From: Pseudomonas sp. UBA4194
Lineage (GTDB): Bacteria > Pseudomonadota > Gammaproteobacteria > Pseudomonadales > Pseudomonadaceae
DNA: 64,000 bases
NCBI RefSeq assembly: GCF_002379585.1
Contig: NZ_DFUE01000015.1
Span: 29,527 to 93,526, forward strand
Direction of reading: 5' to 3'
Shown: piece by piece, positions 49,478 to 58,111 of the stretch
How positions within the stretch are numbered: the stretch's first letter is position 1
How the letters are laid out: the number at the start of each line of letters is the position of its first letter
Program-made: the position numbers and the translations under genes
The notes under the pieces: model-generated
Told to the model about the DNA's origin: nothing
The model's database searches: none
Seen by the model: only the letters and a program-made list of their open reading frames with translations

Positions 49478-51196
49478 ATGCCTACAGCAGCCGATTTCAT
49501 GGTCAACACCCTCAAACACGCCGGGGTCAAACGGGTGTATGGGGTAGTGGGTGATTCGCTCAACGGGTTCACCGACTCCATGCGCCGCCTCGGCGGGCTG
49601 GACTGGATACACATGCGCAACGAAGAAGCCGGCGCCTTCGCCGCCGGCGGTGAAGCCCACCTGACTGGCGAACTGGCGGTGTGTGCGGGCAGCTGTGGCC
49701 CGGGCAACCTGCACCTGATCAATGGTCTGTTCGATTGCCATCGCAGCGGCGTGCCGGTGCTGGCCATTGCCGCGCACATTCCGAGCAGCGAAATCGGCAT
49801 CGACTACTTCCAGGCCACCCATCCCGAGTCGTTGTTCAAGGACTGCAGCCACTACGTCGAACTGGTCTCCAGGGCCGAGCAACTGCCGCAGATCCTCGAG
49901 CGGGCCATGCGTGTGGCTGTCAGCCGTCGCGGCGTGGCGGTGGTGGTGATTCCGGGCGACATCGCGTTGGCGCCGCTGGATGCACCGGTCAGTCAATGGC
50001 TGGCGCCCAAGCCCGCCGTGATCGTGCCTGAGCCCGTACAACTGGACGAATTGGCCGAGTTTCTCAACACCGGCAAGCGCGTGACCCTGCTGTGCGGCGC
50101 CGGCTGCGCGGGTGCGCACAGCGAGGTGGTGGCCTTGGCCAAACAGCTCAAGGCGCCCATCGTGCACGCCCTGCGCGGCAAGGAGCATTTGGAATACGAC
50201 AACCCCTATGACGTCGGCATGACCGGCCTGATCGGCTTTGCTTCGGGTTTCAACGCCATGAAAGAGTGCGACACGCTGCTGATGCTGGGCACCAACTTCC
50301 CTTACCGGCAGTTCTTCCCCGAGCATTCGCGCATTGCCCAGATCGACCTGCAGCCCGAAGCGCTGGGCAACCGTTGTTCACTGACCATGGGCCTGATCGG
50401 CGATATCAAGCACACGGTGCAGCAACTGTTGCCACGCCTGCATGAACGCACCGATACCGCACACCTGAACAAGGCATTGGCCGATTACGACAGCGCACGC
50501 AAGGGCCTTGATTCGTTGGCTGAAAGCAGCCCCAACAGCGACATCATTCACCCGCAGTATCTGAGCCGACTGGTCAGCGAGCTGGCCGCCGAGGATGCCG
50601 TGTTCACCTGTGACGTCGGCACGCCCACCGCCTGGGCCGCCCGTTACCTGAAGATGAACGGCAAGCGCCGTCTGATCGGCTCGTTCAACCATGGCTCCAT
50701 GGCCAACGCCATGCTCCAGGCCATCGGCGCACAAGCCAGCCACCCTGGCCGGCAAGTGGTGTCGATGTCGGGCGACGGCGGGTTCAGCATGATGATGGGG
50801 GACTTCCTGACCCTGAGTCAGGCCAACCTGCCGGTGAAAGTGATCGTGCTGAACAATGGCACGTTGGGCTTCGTCGAGATGGAAATGAAGGCCAGCGGCC
50901 TGGTCGACGTGGGGTGTGAACTGAAGAACCCGAACTTCGCAACCTTTGCCCAAGGCATGGGCATCAAGGGCATTCGGGTGGAGAAACCTCAGGACCTCAA
51001 GGCCGCGTTGATCGAGGCGTTCGCTCACGACGGCCCGGTGCTGGTCGACGTGGTCAGCGAACGTCAGGAGCTGATCATGCCGCCGGAAATCACCGCCGAA
51101 AACGTCAAGGGCTTTGGTCTGTTCATGATGCGTGCGGTGCTGGACGGGCGGGCCAAGGAACTGGTCAATCTGGCCAAGAACAATCTCTTGCGCTGA
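49478..51196 (+). CDS. poxB: Pyruvate dehydrogenase (quinone)/pyruvate oxidase
   Basis: A 572-residue thiamine diphosphate- and FAD-dependent enzyme that oxidatively decarboxylates pyruvate to acetate and CO2 and passes electrons to ubiquinone at the inner membrane. The catalytic glutamate lies in HMRNEEAGAFAAGGEAHLTG, and the ThDP/Mg motif is SGDGGFSMMMGDFL followed by VLNNGTLGFV. The length equals E. coli PoxB, and a C-terminal helix (ELVNLAKNNLLR) is in place for membrane binding. It is a single-gene unit with a clear intrinsic terminator. CAGGGA upstream serves as ribosome site. Confidence 0.92.
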   Translation: MPTAADFMVNTLKHAGVKRVYGVVGDSLNGFTDSMRRLGGLDWIHMRNEEAGAFAAGGEAHLTGELAVCAGSCGPGNLHLINGLFDCHRSGVPVLAIAAHIPSSEIGIDYFQATHPESLFKDCSHYVELVSRAEQLPQILERAMRVAVSRRGVAVVVIPGDIALAPLDAPVSQWLAPKPAVIVPEPVQLDELAEFLNTGKRVTLLCGAGCAGAHSEVVALAKQLKAPIVHALRGKEHLEYDNPYDVGMTGLIGFASGFNAMKECDTLLMLGTNFPYRQFFPEHSRIAQIDLQPEALGNRCSLTMGLIGDIKHTVQQLLPRLHERTDTAHLNKALADYDSARKGLDSLAESSPNSDIIHPQYLSRLVSELAAEDAVFTCDVGTPTAWAARYLKMNGKRRLIGSFNHGSMANAMLQAIGAQASHPGRQVVSMSGDGGFSMMMGDFLTLSQANLPVKVIVLNNGTLGFVEMEMKASGLVDVGCELKNPNFATFAQGMGIKGIRVEKPQDLKAALIEAFAHDGPVLVDVVSERQELIMPPEITAENVKGFGLFMMRAVLDGRAKELVNLAKNNLLR

Positions 51197-51215
51197 CAGG
51201 CCATGACAATCGAGC

Positions 51216-51237
51216 CATGACGCAACACTGCGTCATG
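51216..51237. repeat. Perfect 9-bp inverted repeat between poxB and its terminator
   Basis: CATGACGCA at 51216-51224 pairs with TGCGTCATG at 51229-51237 around ACAC. It starts 20 bases after the poxB stop and lies ahead of the intrinsic terminator. With no T run it is more likely an RNA-end stabilising hairpin than a second terminator. Confidence 0.55.
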
Positions 51238-51251
51238 ACGTAGCGCCAAAG

Positions 51252-51275
51252 TGCCCGCCGCGAGCGGGCATTTTT
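51252..51275 (+). terminator. Intrinsic terminator of poxB
   Basis: TGCCCGC, loop CGCGA, GCGGGCA, then five T residues. The seven-pair GC-rich stem and immediate T run are textbook. It sits between poxB and the convergent azoR gene and may act weakly in the opposite direction as well. Confidence 0.88.
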
Positions 51276-51292
51276 CTGCCGCCGCTAAATGC

Positions 51293-51916
51293 TCACAGTT
51301 GTTTGGCCACTTGGGCAGCCTTTTCCAACGCCGCCTTGAAATGGGCTTCGGCAATTTCAGGCCCGTCCAGGGTCGCTTCCGACTCGACGATGCGCACGTC
51401 CCTGATCCCGACCATACGCGACCAGGTTTTCAGGAAGGCCACCTGGTGATCGAAAGCTTCGGTGGGATAATCCTCGCCCAGGGTCACGCCACGCGTGGCG
51501 ATCACCACCACCTGCTTGCCCGGCAGCAGCCCCTTCATGCCTTGCTCGTCGAAATCGAACAGCACGCCGCGTTGCGACACCGAGTCGATCAGGTGCTTGA
51601 GGCGATAGGGAATGCCGAAATTCCACATCGGCACGCTGAACACGATGACGTCGGCCTCATGGAAGCGCTTGCCCAACTCGGCAATCTGTTGCCACACCGC
51701 CTTTTGCTCTGGGGTCATTTCGACGCCGGCCAGGTCTGCGTATTTGGCGTCCAGCGCGGGGCCGTCGAACGGCAGCAGGTCGGCTTTCCAGACGTCGAGA
51801 TGATCGACCTGGGTCGTCGAATCGCGCTCGGTGAGGGTGTCCATAAACCGTTGCGCGAGCTTCAGCGAGGCCGATCGCTCGCCGCGGGGTGAGCTGGAGA
51901 TGTGCAGAACTTTCAT
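51293..51916 (-). CDS. azoR: FMN-dependent NADH-azoreductase
   Basis: A 207-residue flavodoxin-fold homodimeric enzyme that reduces azo bonds and quinones with NADH in the cytosol. Phosphate-binding loop SSPRGERSASLKLAQ, flavin-contacting block PMWNFGIPYRLKHLIDSVSQ and the ATRG motif are typical. The start at 51916 (MKVLHISSSPRG) matches the family; a longer frame adds eleven unrelated residues. It is convergent with poxB and probably transcribed alone. Confidence 0.9.
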   Translation of the reverse strand: MKVLHISSSPRGERSASLKLAQRFMDTLTERDSTTQVDHLDVWKADLLPFDGPALDAKYADLAGVEMTPEQKAVWQQIAELGKRFHEADVIVFSVPMWNFGIPYRLKHLIDSVSQRGVLFDFDEQGMKGLLPGKQVVVIATRGVTLGEDYPTEAFDHQVAFLKTWSRMVGIRDVRIVESEATLDGPEIAEAHFKAALEKAAQVAKQL

Positions 51917-52050
51917 GGGGTGGATTCCTGATGACGGGGTGACTGACAAACAACGAGGATTTGCTATGTCAGTGCCCCGCCAACGGGGAAAGTTCAGCCT
52001 TTGACAACCGCCGGCAGCCGTTTGCCCTGGGCGCGAAGGCGGTCGATACG

Positions 52051-54477
52051 TTACTGCCGCACAGGTAAGCCGGCGGTGCTGTCCGCCACTTCCGGCTGCC
52101 CTTTGTCATTGATCAGCAACATGCTCTGCGGCGCCGACAGTGCGATGCCCAGGGTGCGCAGCCGATCCAGAATGGTGAACAGCAGATCGCTGCGGGCAGT
52201 GCCCACGGAACGGGGGCTGTTGACGAAGCCGCTGACGCTGATCAGCAGGCCGGCGCTGGTCAGGTCCTTGAACGTCACCGATGGCGCCGGGTCGTCCAGT
52301 ACCGCTTCGTGCTCGGCGTAAGCAGCCAGCAGCAGTTCGCGAATCTGCATGACGTCGGTGTTCAGCGGCAAGGTGAGGGTGATGCCCACCACCCCCAGGG
52401 CATTGCCCATGGTCACGTTGCGCACGTTCTGGGTAATGAACTGGGAGTTGGGCACGATGACCGTGGAGCGGTCGCCCATCTGGATCTCGGTAGCGCGCAC
52501 GTTGATGCGGCGGATGTCGCCCTCGACGCCGGCCAGGCTGACCCAGTCGCCCACCTTGACCGGGCGCTCGGTGAGCAGAATCAGACCGGAAATGAAGTTC
52601 TGGACGATGGCTTGCAGGCCGAAACCAATCCCCACCGACAGCGCACTGACCACCCAAGTCAGGTTGGTCAGGCTGATGCGCAGCACCGACATCACTACGA
52701 TCGCCAGCACCACGATGCCGATGTAGCCCACCAGGGTCACCAGCGAGGCGCGCATGCCGGCGTCCATGTTGGTTTCCGGCAGCAGGCGATCGCCCAGCCA
52801 GTTCTTCAGTACCCGAATGCTGAACAGACCGCCGACCAACAAGGCGAGGGCGAGCAGGATATCGCCGGGCACGATATTCAGGTCACCGAGGGATTTGCTG
52901 CCCAGGTCCAGGCGGATGAAGCTGGCCAACAGCTCGCTGGGGTTGGACCCCGAGGGCATGAACGCCAGCAGCAGCGCAGTGCACAACAGCAAGGTACGGC
53001 CTACGCCGGCCAATAAGGTACTGGCCTGGGCCTGGTGGCGCGGCGACAGGCCGAGCATGGCGCCCAGTGCCTGGCCCCCGGCCTGCTTGGGCGACAGCAC
53101 GGTTTCACAGATATCGACGAAGAAGGTGGTGAGCAGGTAGGCGGTCACGGTGACCAGGCTGATCCACAGCAGCTTGACCGTCAGCACGTAGGCCAGTGTC
53201 AGGTAGCCGCTCAACAGGCCCAGCAGGATGATGCCGACCCACACCGCGATGATGAAGGGGATCAGCCCGGCGATGCCCGGTGTACGTTCCAGGGCCAGGC
53301 GCCGCCGGGTCTGGCGCACTCGCACCAGGCCGAAGACGAACACAAGTGCCACGAGCAGGGCGGTGATGCCATTGACCGCCACCGACAGCGCCAGGCTGCT
53401 GGCGATCACGCTGTTGATCCGTTCCAGGGTGCCCACGGCCATCAGCGCCAGGGCCAGTATGGCCGGCAAGCCGCCGATGGCGGTGGCGATCGGGTCGGGA
53501 ATGTTGGGCAGGCGCCACGACGGGTTGGGCAGCATCAACATGGCCCGACCCATGCCCACGATGAAGGCGGTGAACAGGATCAGTGTCTGCACCTGCTCGA
53601 TCAGATTGAGCACATTGGCGCTGGGTTGCGAATGGCTGACGATGCCCCATTGCAGCAGGGATGTGGCCGCGCTGATGGTGAGGATGGTGGTCAGCGCGGT
53701 GGTCAGGGCCAGGGTGCTGCGGCGCAGACGACCCTCGGGGAACCAGCGGATCATCGCCCATACCAGCATCCGCTCGATCACCCTGCGGGCGACCACCCAG
53801 ATCAGCACTGCGCCGATCAGGATCGTGATGAACGTGCCCCTGGAACCCGGCGCCAGCGCGGCGTCGAAGACCTGGGTGACGTCCCGCCACAGCGCGTTGA
53901 GCTTGCCGACGTCGTCATCGGTAGGTCGAATCAGGCTGGACCAGAAGGACGAACTCAGAGGGCTGGCCGAGCGGGTGCTGATCTGGGTATCGAGCAGGCT
54001 TCGGCGCAGGTTGAGAATCTGCGTGGCCAGATCCCCGGCGGAGGTACTCACCCCGGTGGTGGTCTTCTGGTCGTTGGTCAGGGCAGCTTTCTGATTGGTC
54101 AATGCCTTGCGCTGCGCGCTGAGGCTCTGGGCTTCATCAGGCTGGGGCGCGCCCAGAATGCTCAGTTGATCGTCCAGATGGCCCATGTCGACGGTCTGCC
54201 GCGCGACCAGGGCATCGGCCTGGCGCTGCACCTGCAGTGCGGCCTGGCGCAAGCTGGCCAGCAGGTCGTCGTTGGCGCCGGCTGAGACCTTCTGGCGTAT
54301 CTGATCCAGCTGATCGTTGAGCTGGTCCGGCGTGGCGGTGTCTTCGGCCGCCGGAGCGCTGTTCGTGCTGGCGGATGACGTCGGAGCAGGGGCGGGTGCG
54401 GCGGAGGCGGGCACCGAGGCCCACAGCAACAGCGCCAGAACGCCCATACACCAACGGTTGATCACGGAGTGCCGCAT
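52051..54477 (-). CDS. Large MscS-family mechanosensitive channel with DUF3772 domain
   Basis: An 808-residue inner-membrane protein. The signal peptide ends in SVPASAAPAP (about residue 28). A periplasmic coiled/DUF3772 region follows to about residue 190. Multiple membrane helices run through the middle. The MscS core follows: pore helix region VGIGFGLQAIVQNFISGLIL and the beta domain with VKVGDWVSLAGVEGDIRRIN and STVIVPNSQFITQNVRN. It should open under osmotic downshock to release solutes. It is upstream of azoR on the same strand and 207 bp from gspD; not linked to either. Confidence 0.88.
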   Translation of the reverse strand: MRHSVINRWCMGVLALLLWASVPASAAPAPAPTSSASTNSAPAAEDTATPDQLNDQLDQIRQKVSAGANDDLLASLRQAALQVQRQADALVARQTVDMGHLDDQLSILGAPQPDEAQSLSAQRKALTNQKAALTNDQKTTTGVSTSAGDLATQILNLRRSLLDTQISTRSASPLSSSFWSSLIRPTDDDVGKLNALWRDVTQVFDAALAPGSRGTFITILIGAVLIWVVARRVIERMLVWAMIRWFPEGRLRRSTLALTTALTTILTISAATSLLQWGIVSHSQPSANVLNLIEQVQTLILFTAFIVGMGRAMLMLPNPSWRLPNIPDPIATAIGGLPAILALALMAVGTLERINSVIASSLALSVAVNGITALLVALVFVFGLVRVRQTRRRLALERTPGIAGLIPFIIAVWVGIILLGLLSGYLTLAYVLTVKLLWISLVTVTAYLLTTFFVDICETVLSPKQAGGQALGAMLGLSPRHQAQASTLLAGVGRTLLLCTALLLAFMPSGSNPSELLASFIRLDLGSKSLGDLNIVPGDILLALALLVGGLFSIRVLKNWLGDRLLPETNMDAGMRASLVTLVGYIGIVVLAIVVMSVLRISLTNLTWVVSALSVGIGFGLQAIVQNFISGLILLTERPVKVGDWVSLAGVEGDIRRINVRATEIQMGDRSTVIVPNSQFITQNVRNVTMGNALGVVGITLTLPLNTDVMQIRELLLAAYAEHEAVLDDPAPSVTFKDLTSAGLLISVSGFVNSPRSVGTARSDLLFTILDRLRTLGIALSAPQSMLLINDKGQPEVADSTAGLPVRQ

Positions 54478-54597
54478 GTTCAGGTTCTCTTTTGGCGGTT
54501 GCTCGGGCGATGAGCAACGAAAGCGTGAATAAGAATGGATATCCGCAGTCCGACAGCGGATTTGGCATCGGGTTCGGGCGGCACGCTATCGGGTTAC

Positions 54598-54642
54598 CGC
54601 CTGATACCCCCCCGGGCCCATCTGCTCGGCGTCGATCAGGCG
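54598..54642. repeat. Inverted repeat downstream of the secretion operon
   Basis: CGCCTGAT at 54598-54605 pairs exactly with ATCAGGCG at 54635-54642, enclosing a loop with a CCCCCCCGGG core. It lies 43-87 bases beyond the gspD stop. There is no T run on the minus strand, so a Rho-independent role is uncertain. The rest of the interval 54478-54684 shows no gene. Confidence 0.45.
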
Positions 54643-54684
54643 TTTGGTGTCCTGCCCTATCTATCTAGCTATCGGCCGGTCGGC

Positions 54685-56970
54685 TTAGCGAACCGCCGCC
54701 TGCGCCGGCTTGATCAACTGCAACTGCTGCCGATAGTCATCGGTTACCTGGCGCGCCTGGCTGTTGCTGGTGACCACGCGAGGGGTGATCAGCACGATCA
54801 GCTCGGTGCGGTTCTTGCTCTTGCTGGTGTTGCCAAACAGCCAGCGCAGGCCGGGAACGCGGCCCAGATAGGGCACGGCGGATACGGTATCACTGTTGTC
54901 CTGTTTGATCAGGCCGCCAAGCAGCACCGTTTGCCCGCTTTGCACCGCTACCTGGGTGGACACCGAACGGGTGGAAATGCGCGGATTACCATTGCTGTCG
55001 GCGTTGCCGCTGTTATCGGCGTCGCTGACCTGCTGCTGGATGTCCATGTACACCAGGCCGCCGGGGTTGATGCGCGGCACCACATCCAGGATCACCCCGG
55101 TCTGGACGTACTCGACGCTGCTCAGGGTGGTATCGGAGGTGTTGGTGTTGACCGTGGTCTGGCTGATGGGAATGTTGTCACCGACCTGGATCTGCGCCTG
55201 CTGGTTGTTCATTACCACCAGCGACGGCGCCGACAGCACCTGGGTGCGACCGCTGGTTTCCAGGGCATGCAGGGCAAACTGCAGGTTGCTGCTGACGAAC
55301 GAATAGAACAGTGAATCGGCAGCGCCCAGCCCAGCGCCGCCGCCGCCCAGGGCGCCCTGACTGCCAGCGGTATTGGCCACCGTGGTGCTGCCGGAATTCC
55401 CGGCCAGACGCCCCAGGTACCACTGCACGCCCAGGTCCAGTTCACCGCTGAGGTTGACTTCAAGAATGCGGGTCTCGATCTGCACCTGCATGGGCGCGTT
55501 GTCCAGGCGCTTGATGGCTGCTTCGATCTCGGCCCATTGCGCAGGGCGGGTGCGGATCAGCAACTGGTTGCTGCTCTTCTGGGCCGTGATGCGGGTGCTG
55601 TCGTCCAGGTGCTGACTGCTGCCGTTTTCGCTGCCGCCCGTGTCCTGGGCGCTGTCCAGGCTGCTGTCCTCGGCACTGTCTTGCATGCCCTCGTCGTCGC
55701 TGTCTTCCTCAGGCTCCTGTTGCACATTGGTCTGCAGGTTGCCATTGCCCAGGCCCTGGCTGGCGCCGGACAGCCCAGTGCCACCACTGCCGTTGCCATT
55801 GAGCGATGACAGCGAGCGCGTACGCAGCCCGGGGGCGACCTTGGCGGCGCTGTCGTCCTTGATCTGCCCGTTGCCATAGATCTGGCGCAAGTATTTGGCC
55901 AGATCGGTCGCTTTCATGTTGCGCACGTCATAGACGTACATCTGCGGCTCGTTGCCGCCGCCCTCGTCGATGGTGTGAATCCAGTCGCCCACTTCGCTCA
56001 GGTACTGCGGCTGCGAAGAGATCGCCACCACCGAATTGGTCCGCTCGATGGGCAGGAAGCGCACCATGCCCGCCAACGGCATGCCGCTGTCGGGACCGAA
56101 CATCTTCTGCAGTTCCGGCATCAGCTCGCCAACGGTGGCGCGCTGCAAGCCGTAAACGCCGATGGACATGCCTTTGAGCCAGTCCACATCAAAGGTGTCG
56201 ATGGTGTCCTGATAGTTGGCCAACTCGTCCGGTGTACCGGCCAGGCTCAGCACGTTGCGCGCCGGGTCCACCAGCAGGAAGGCGTTGTCCCGGGCGAAGG
56301 GCTTGAGCAGTTTCTGCATCTCGGTGGCAGAAATGTAGCGCAGTGGGAACAGCCGTGCCGACAGGCCATTGGAAGGTTTGGACACCGGCATCTCCGGCAC
56401 CAGCTTGCCGGCCACGGCCTGGTTGGAGGGCAGGATCACGTAGCGGTTGCCTTGGCGGATCATGGCGTTGTCGGTCCACGACAGCAGGGTTTCCAGAATC
56501 GACAGGGCTTGTTGTTTGTTCACCGGTTGCGAGGTGGAGAAGCTGACGTCGCCTTTGACGCCTTGGGCGATGCTGTAGTTTTCGTGCAGCAGATCGCCCA
56601 TCACGCTGTTGATCACCGCTTCGATAGGCTGGTCGGTGAAGTTGAACACGATATCGCCGCCGGCTTCCTCACCGCCTTTGGTACTGGCCGCTGGCGCCGG
56701 GGCGGGGGTGCCCACGAAGCGTTGATTGCCGCGAATGATCTGCCGTCGCGCCGGTGCGCTGGCGGGGGCCGTGGTCGGGCTGGCGACAGGCGTCGCTGCA
56801 TCCACGGTCGGCGCCCGCTGCGAACCGGTGCCGTTGAGTGCTTCCTGCATCAGGGCCGGATCGTTCTCGAACGGCTCCGGGGTTGAGGCGCAACCGGCCA
56901 TGGCCACAGCGGTGGCCAGGCACAGCAGCGGACTGCGCAAACGGGAAAACTCGGGGAAGCGATTGTTCAT
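54685..56970 (-). CDS. gspD: Type II secretion system secretin, lipoprotein form
   Basis: A 761-residue outer-membrane secretin forming the exit channel. The N-terminus is a lipoprotein signal with lipobox VAMAGC and lipidation expected on C27, so the secretin can probably reach the outer membrane through its own lipid. N-domains follow (FNFTDQPIEAVINSVMGDLL; DVDWLKGMSIGVYGLQRATV), then an acidic serine/aspartate-rich insert near residues 415-455, then the secretin core (VQIETRILEVNLSGELDLG, GDNIPISQTTVNTN, VPYLGRVPGLRWLFG). The start at 56970 is fixed by the signal. It is the last gene of the operon and overlaps gspN by four bases. Confidence 0.92.
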   Translation of the reverse strand: MNNRFPEFSRLRSPLLCLATAVAMAGCASTPEPFENDPALMQEALNGTGSQRAPTVDAATPVASPTTAPASAPARRQIIRGNQRFVGTPAPAPAASTKGGEEAGGDIVFNFTDQPIEAVINSVMGDLLHENYSIAQGVKGDVSFSTSQPVNKQQALSILETLLSWTDNAMIRQGNRYVILPSNQAVAGKLVPEMPVSKPSNGLSARLFPLRYISATEMQKLLKPFARDNAFLLVDPARNVLSLAGTPDELANYQDTIDTFDVDWLKGMSIGVYGLQRATVGELMPELQKMFGPDSGMPLAGMVRFLPIERTNSVVAISSQPQYLSEVGDWIHTIDEGGGNEPQMYVYDVRNMKATDLAKYLRQIYGNGQIKDDSAAKVAPGLRTRSLSSLNGNGSGGTGLSGASQGLGNGNLQTNVQQEPEEDSDDEGMQDSAEDSSLDSAQDTGGSENGSSQHLDDSTRITAQKSSNQLLIRTRPAQWAEIEAAIKRLDNAPMQVQIETRILEVNLSGELDLGVQWYLGRLAGNSGSTTVANTAGSQGALGGGGAGLGAADSLFYSFVSSNLQFALHALETSGRTQVLSAPSLVVMNNQQAQIQVGDNIPISQTTVNTNTSDTTLSSVEYVQTGVILDVVPRINPGGLVYMDIQQQVSDADNSGNADSNGNPRISTRSVSTQVAVQSGQTVLLGGLIKQDNSDTVSAVPYLGRVPGLRWLFGNTSKSKNRTELIVLITPRVVTSNSQARQVTDDYRQQLQLIKPAQAAVR

Positions 56971-57482
56971 GGTGTCGGTACGTTTGGAAGGGTGATGAGG
57001 GGCGCCTTCGACGGCGGCGGAAGGCGAAGCATGGGCAGGCTCAGTTGTTGGGTCTGGCCCTGATGCGTAAAGGTGGCTTGCTGGGGTGTCACAGCGCTGA
57101 GCGTCCAGCCGTTGTCCAGCGCGCTGCCCACGGCCAGTTTCAGCGAGCGCTTGCTGGGCAGGCGCAACAAGGCCCATTGCGCGGCGCCGTCGATGATCAC
57201 GCCGCTGAGGCGGATGCCGGCCAGGGAGCTGGCCTGTTGCTTGCCGGTGGCCAGGTCGGGCTTACGCTCGGGGCTGAACATCGACTGCTGCCACACCAGG
57301 GCCAGGGATTGTTCGGGCAGCGGCTCCTGTGACACGGGCTTCGCGGTGCCGGGCAACGCGCGCGCGGGGCTTGCCGGCAACCAGTCAATTTGCTGGGCTG
57401 CGCCCAGTGACAGACCAGTGGCCAGTGCGGCGAGCAGGGCGGTGCTGCCCAGCAGGCTCAACGTCAGGGTGTCGAATTTCAT
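56967..57482 (-). CDS. gspN: Type II secretion system protein N (XpsN/GspN-like, GspC HR-like)
   Basis: A 171-residue bitopic inner-membrane protein: one helix near residues 8-28 (LSLLGSTALLAALATGLSL), a proline-rich linker, then a homology region resembling that of GspC (LAGIRLSGVIIDGAAQWALL, LAVGSALDNGWTLSAV). No PDZ domain follows. Position between gspM and gspD equals xpsN in the Xanthomonas operon. It should connect the inner-membrane platform to the secretin, doing the job of GspC, for which no separate gene is seen. It overlaps both neighbours by four bases. Confidence 0.78.
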   Translation of the reverse strand: MKFDTLTLSLLGSTALLAALATGLSLGAAQQIDWLPASPARALPGTAKPVSQEPLPEQSLALVWQQSMFSPERKPDLATGKQQASSLAGIRLSGVIIDGAAQWALLRLPSKRSLKLAVGSALDNGWTLSAVTPQQATFTHQGQTQQLSLPMLRLPPPSKAPLITLPNVPTP

Positions 57483-58111
57483 GCTTCGGGCTCCTGAGCG
57501 GCCGATGCCTGCGCCGGTGGTCGGGCCTGTTGCAGATAACCGCGCACCAACAGATGCACTTGCAGCCGACCGGCACCGCCAGCGGCAGGCGCCGTGGCGG
57601 CACGACGCAGGCTGAGGTTGTCGACGAACAGATAGGGCTGGCCGTATTCCAGGTCGTGGAGCAGACGGGCCAGGGGCTCCAGCGCGCAGTCCAGGGTCAG
57701 GCTCACCTTGACCTGGCGATAGGGCTCGCTGCCGTCCTGCTCGGGGGTGATGGGCATGCGCTGGGTCACCTGGCAGCCGGGGCCTTGCTCGGCATGGGCC
57801 TTGACCAGATCGAGGCTGCGCTGCATCAGGTCGGCTGCCACCGCGCTGGGGTCTTCGCCAGGCAACAGACTGCTGCGGCTGGAAGGGTCGCGGCGCGCGG
57901 CCTGCAATTGCTGGCGCAGATCATCGCGTTGGGCGAGCACGGCGGCGTAGCGCTGTTGCTGGGTGCGCAATGTGCTGGCGCGTTCGTCCAGTTCGCCCAG
58001 GGGGCCCAGGAACCAGCTTTGCACCAGCAGCCACCAGGCCGCCCACAGCACCGCGGCCAATACGATCAGCGCGGCGCCACGGCGCTCGCGTGCGGTCAGG
58101 TCACGACGCAT
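57479..58111 (-). CDS. gspM: Type II secretion system protein M
   Basis: A 210-residue bitopic inner-membrane protein with one helix near residues 13-33 (GAALIVLAAVLWAAWWLLVQ), a coiled-coil-prone segment (LDERASTLRTQQQRYAAVLA), and a periplasmic ferredoxin-like domain. The start at 58111 (MRRDLTARERRG) gives the usual short cytoplasmic tail; it overlaps the gspL end by 11 bases. It stabilises GspL in the assembly platform. Similarity to the GspM family is structural more than motif-based, so the name depends mainly on operon position. Confidence 0.82.
   Translation of the reverse strand: MRRDLTARERRGAALIVLAAVLWAAWWLLVQSWFLGPLGELDERASTLRTQQQRYAAVLAQRDDLRQQLQAARRDPSSRSSLLPGEDPSAVAADLMQRSLDLVKAHAEQGPGCQVTQRMPITPEQDGSEPYRQVKVSLTLDCALEPLARLLHDLEYGQPYLFVDNLSLRRAATAPAAGGAGRLQVHLLVRGYLQQARPPAQASAAQEPEA

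Noticed and set aside
53035..54285. A 416-codon plus-strand frame opposite the MscS channel
   Set aside because: Composition is dominated by Gln, Gly, His and Asp with no hydrophobic core; the channel gene on the other strand is convincing.
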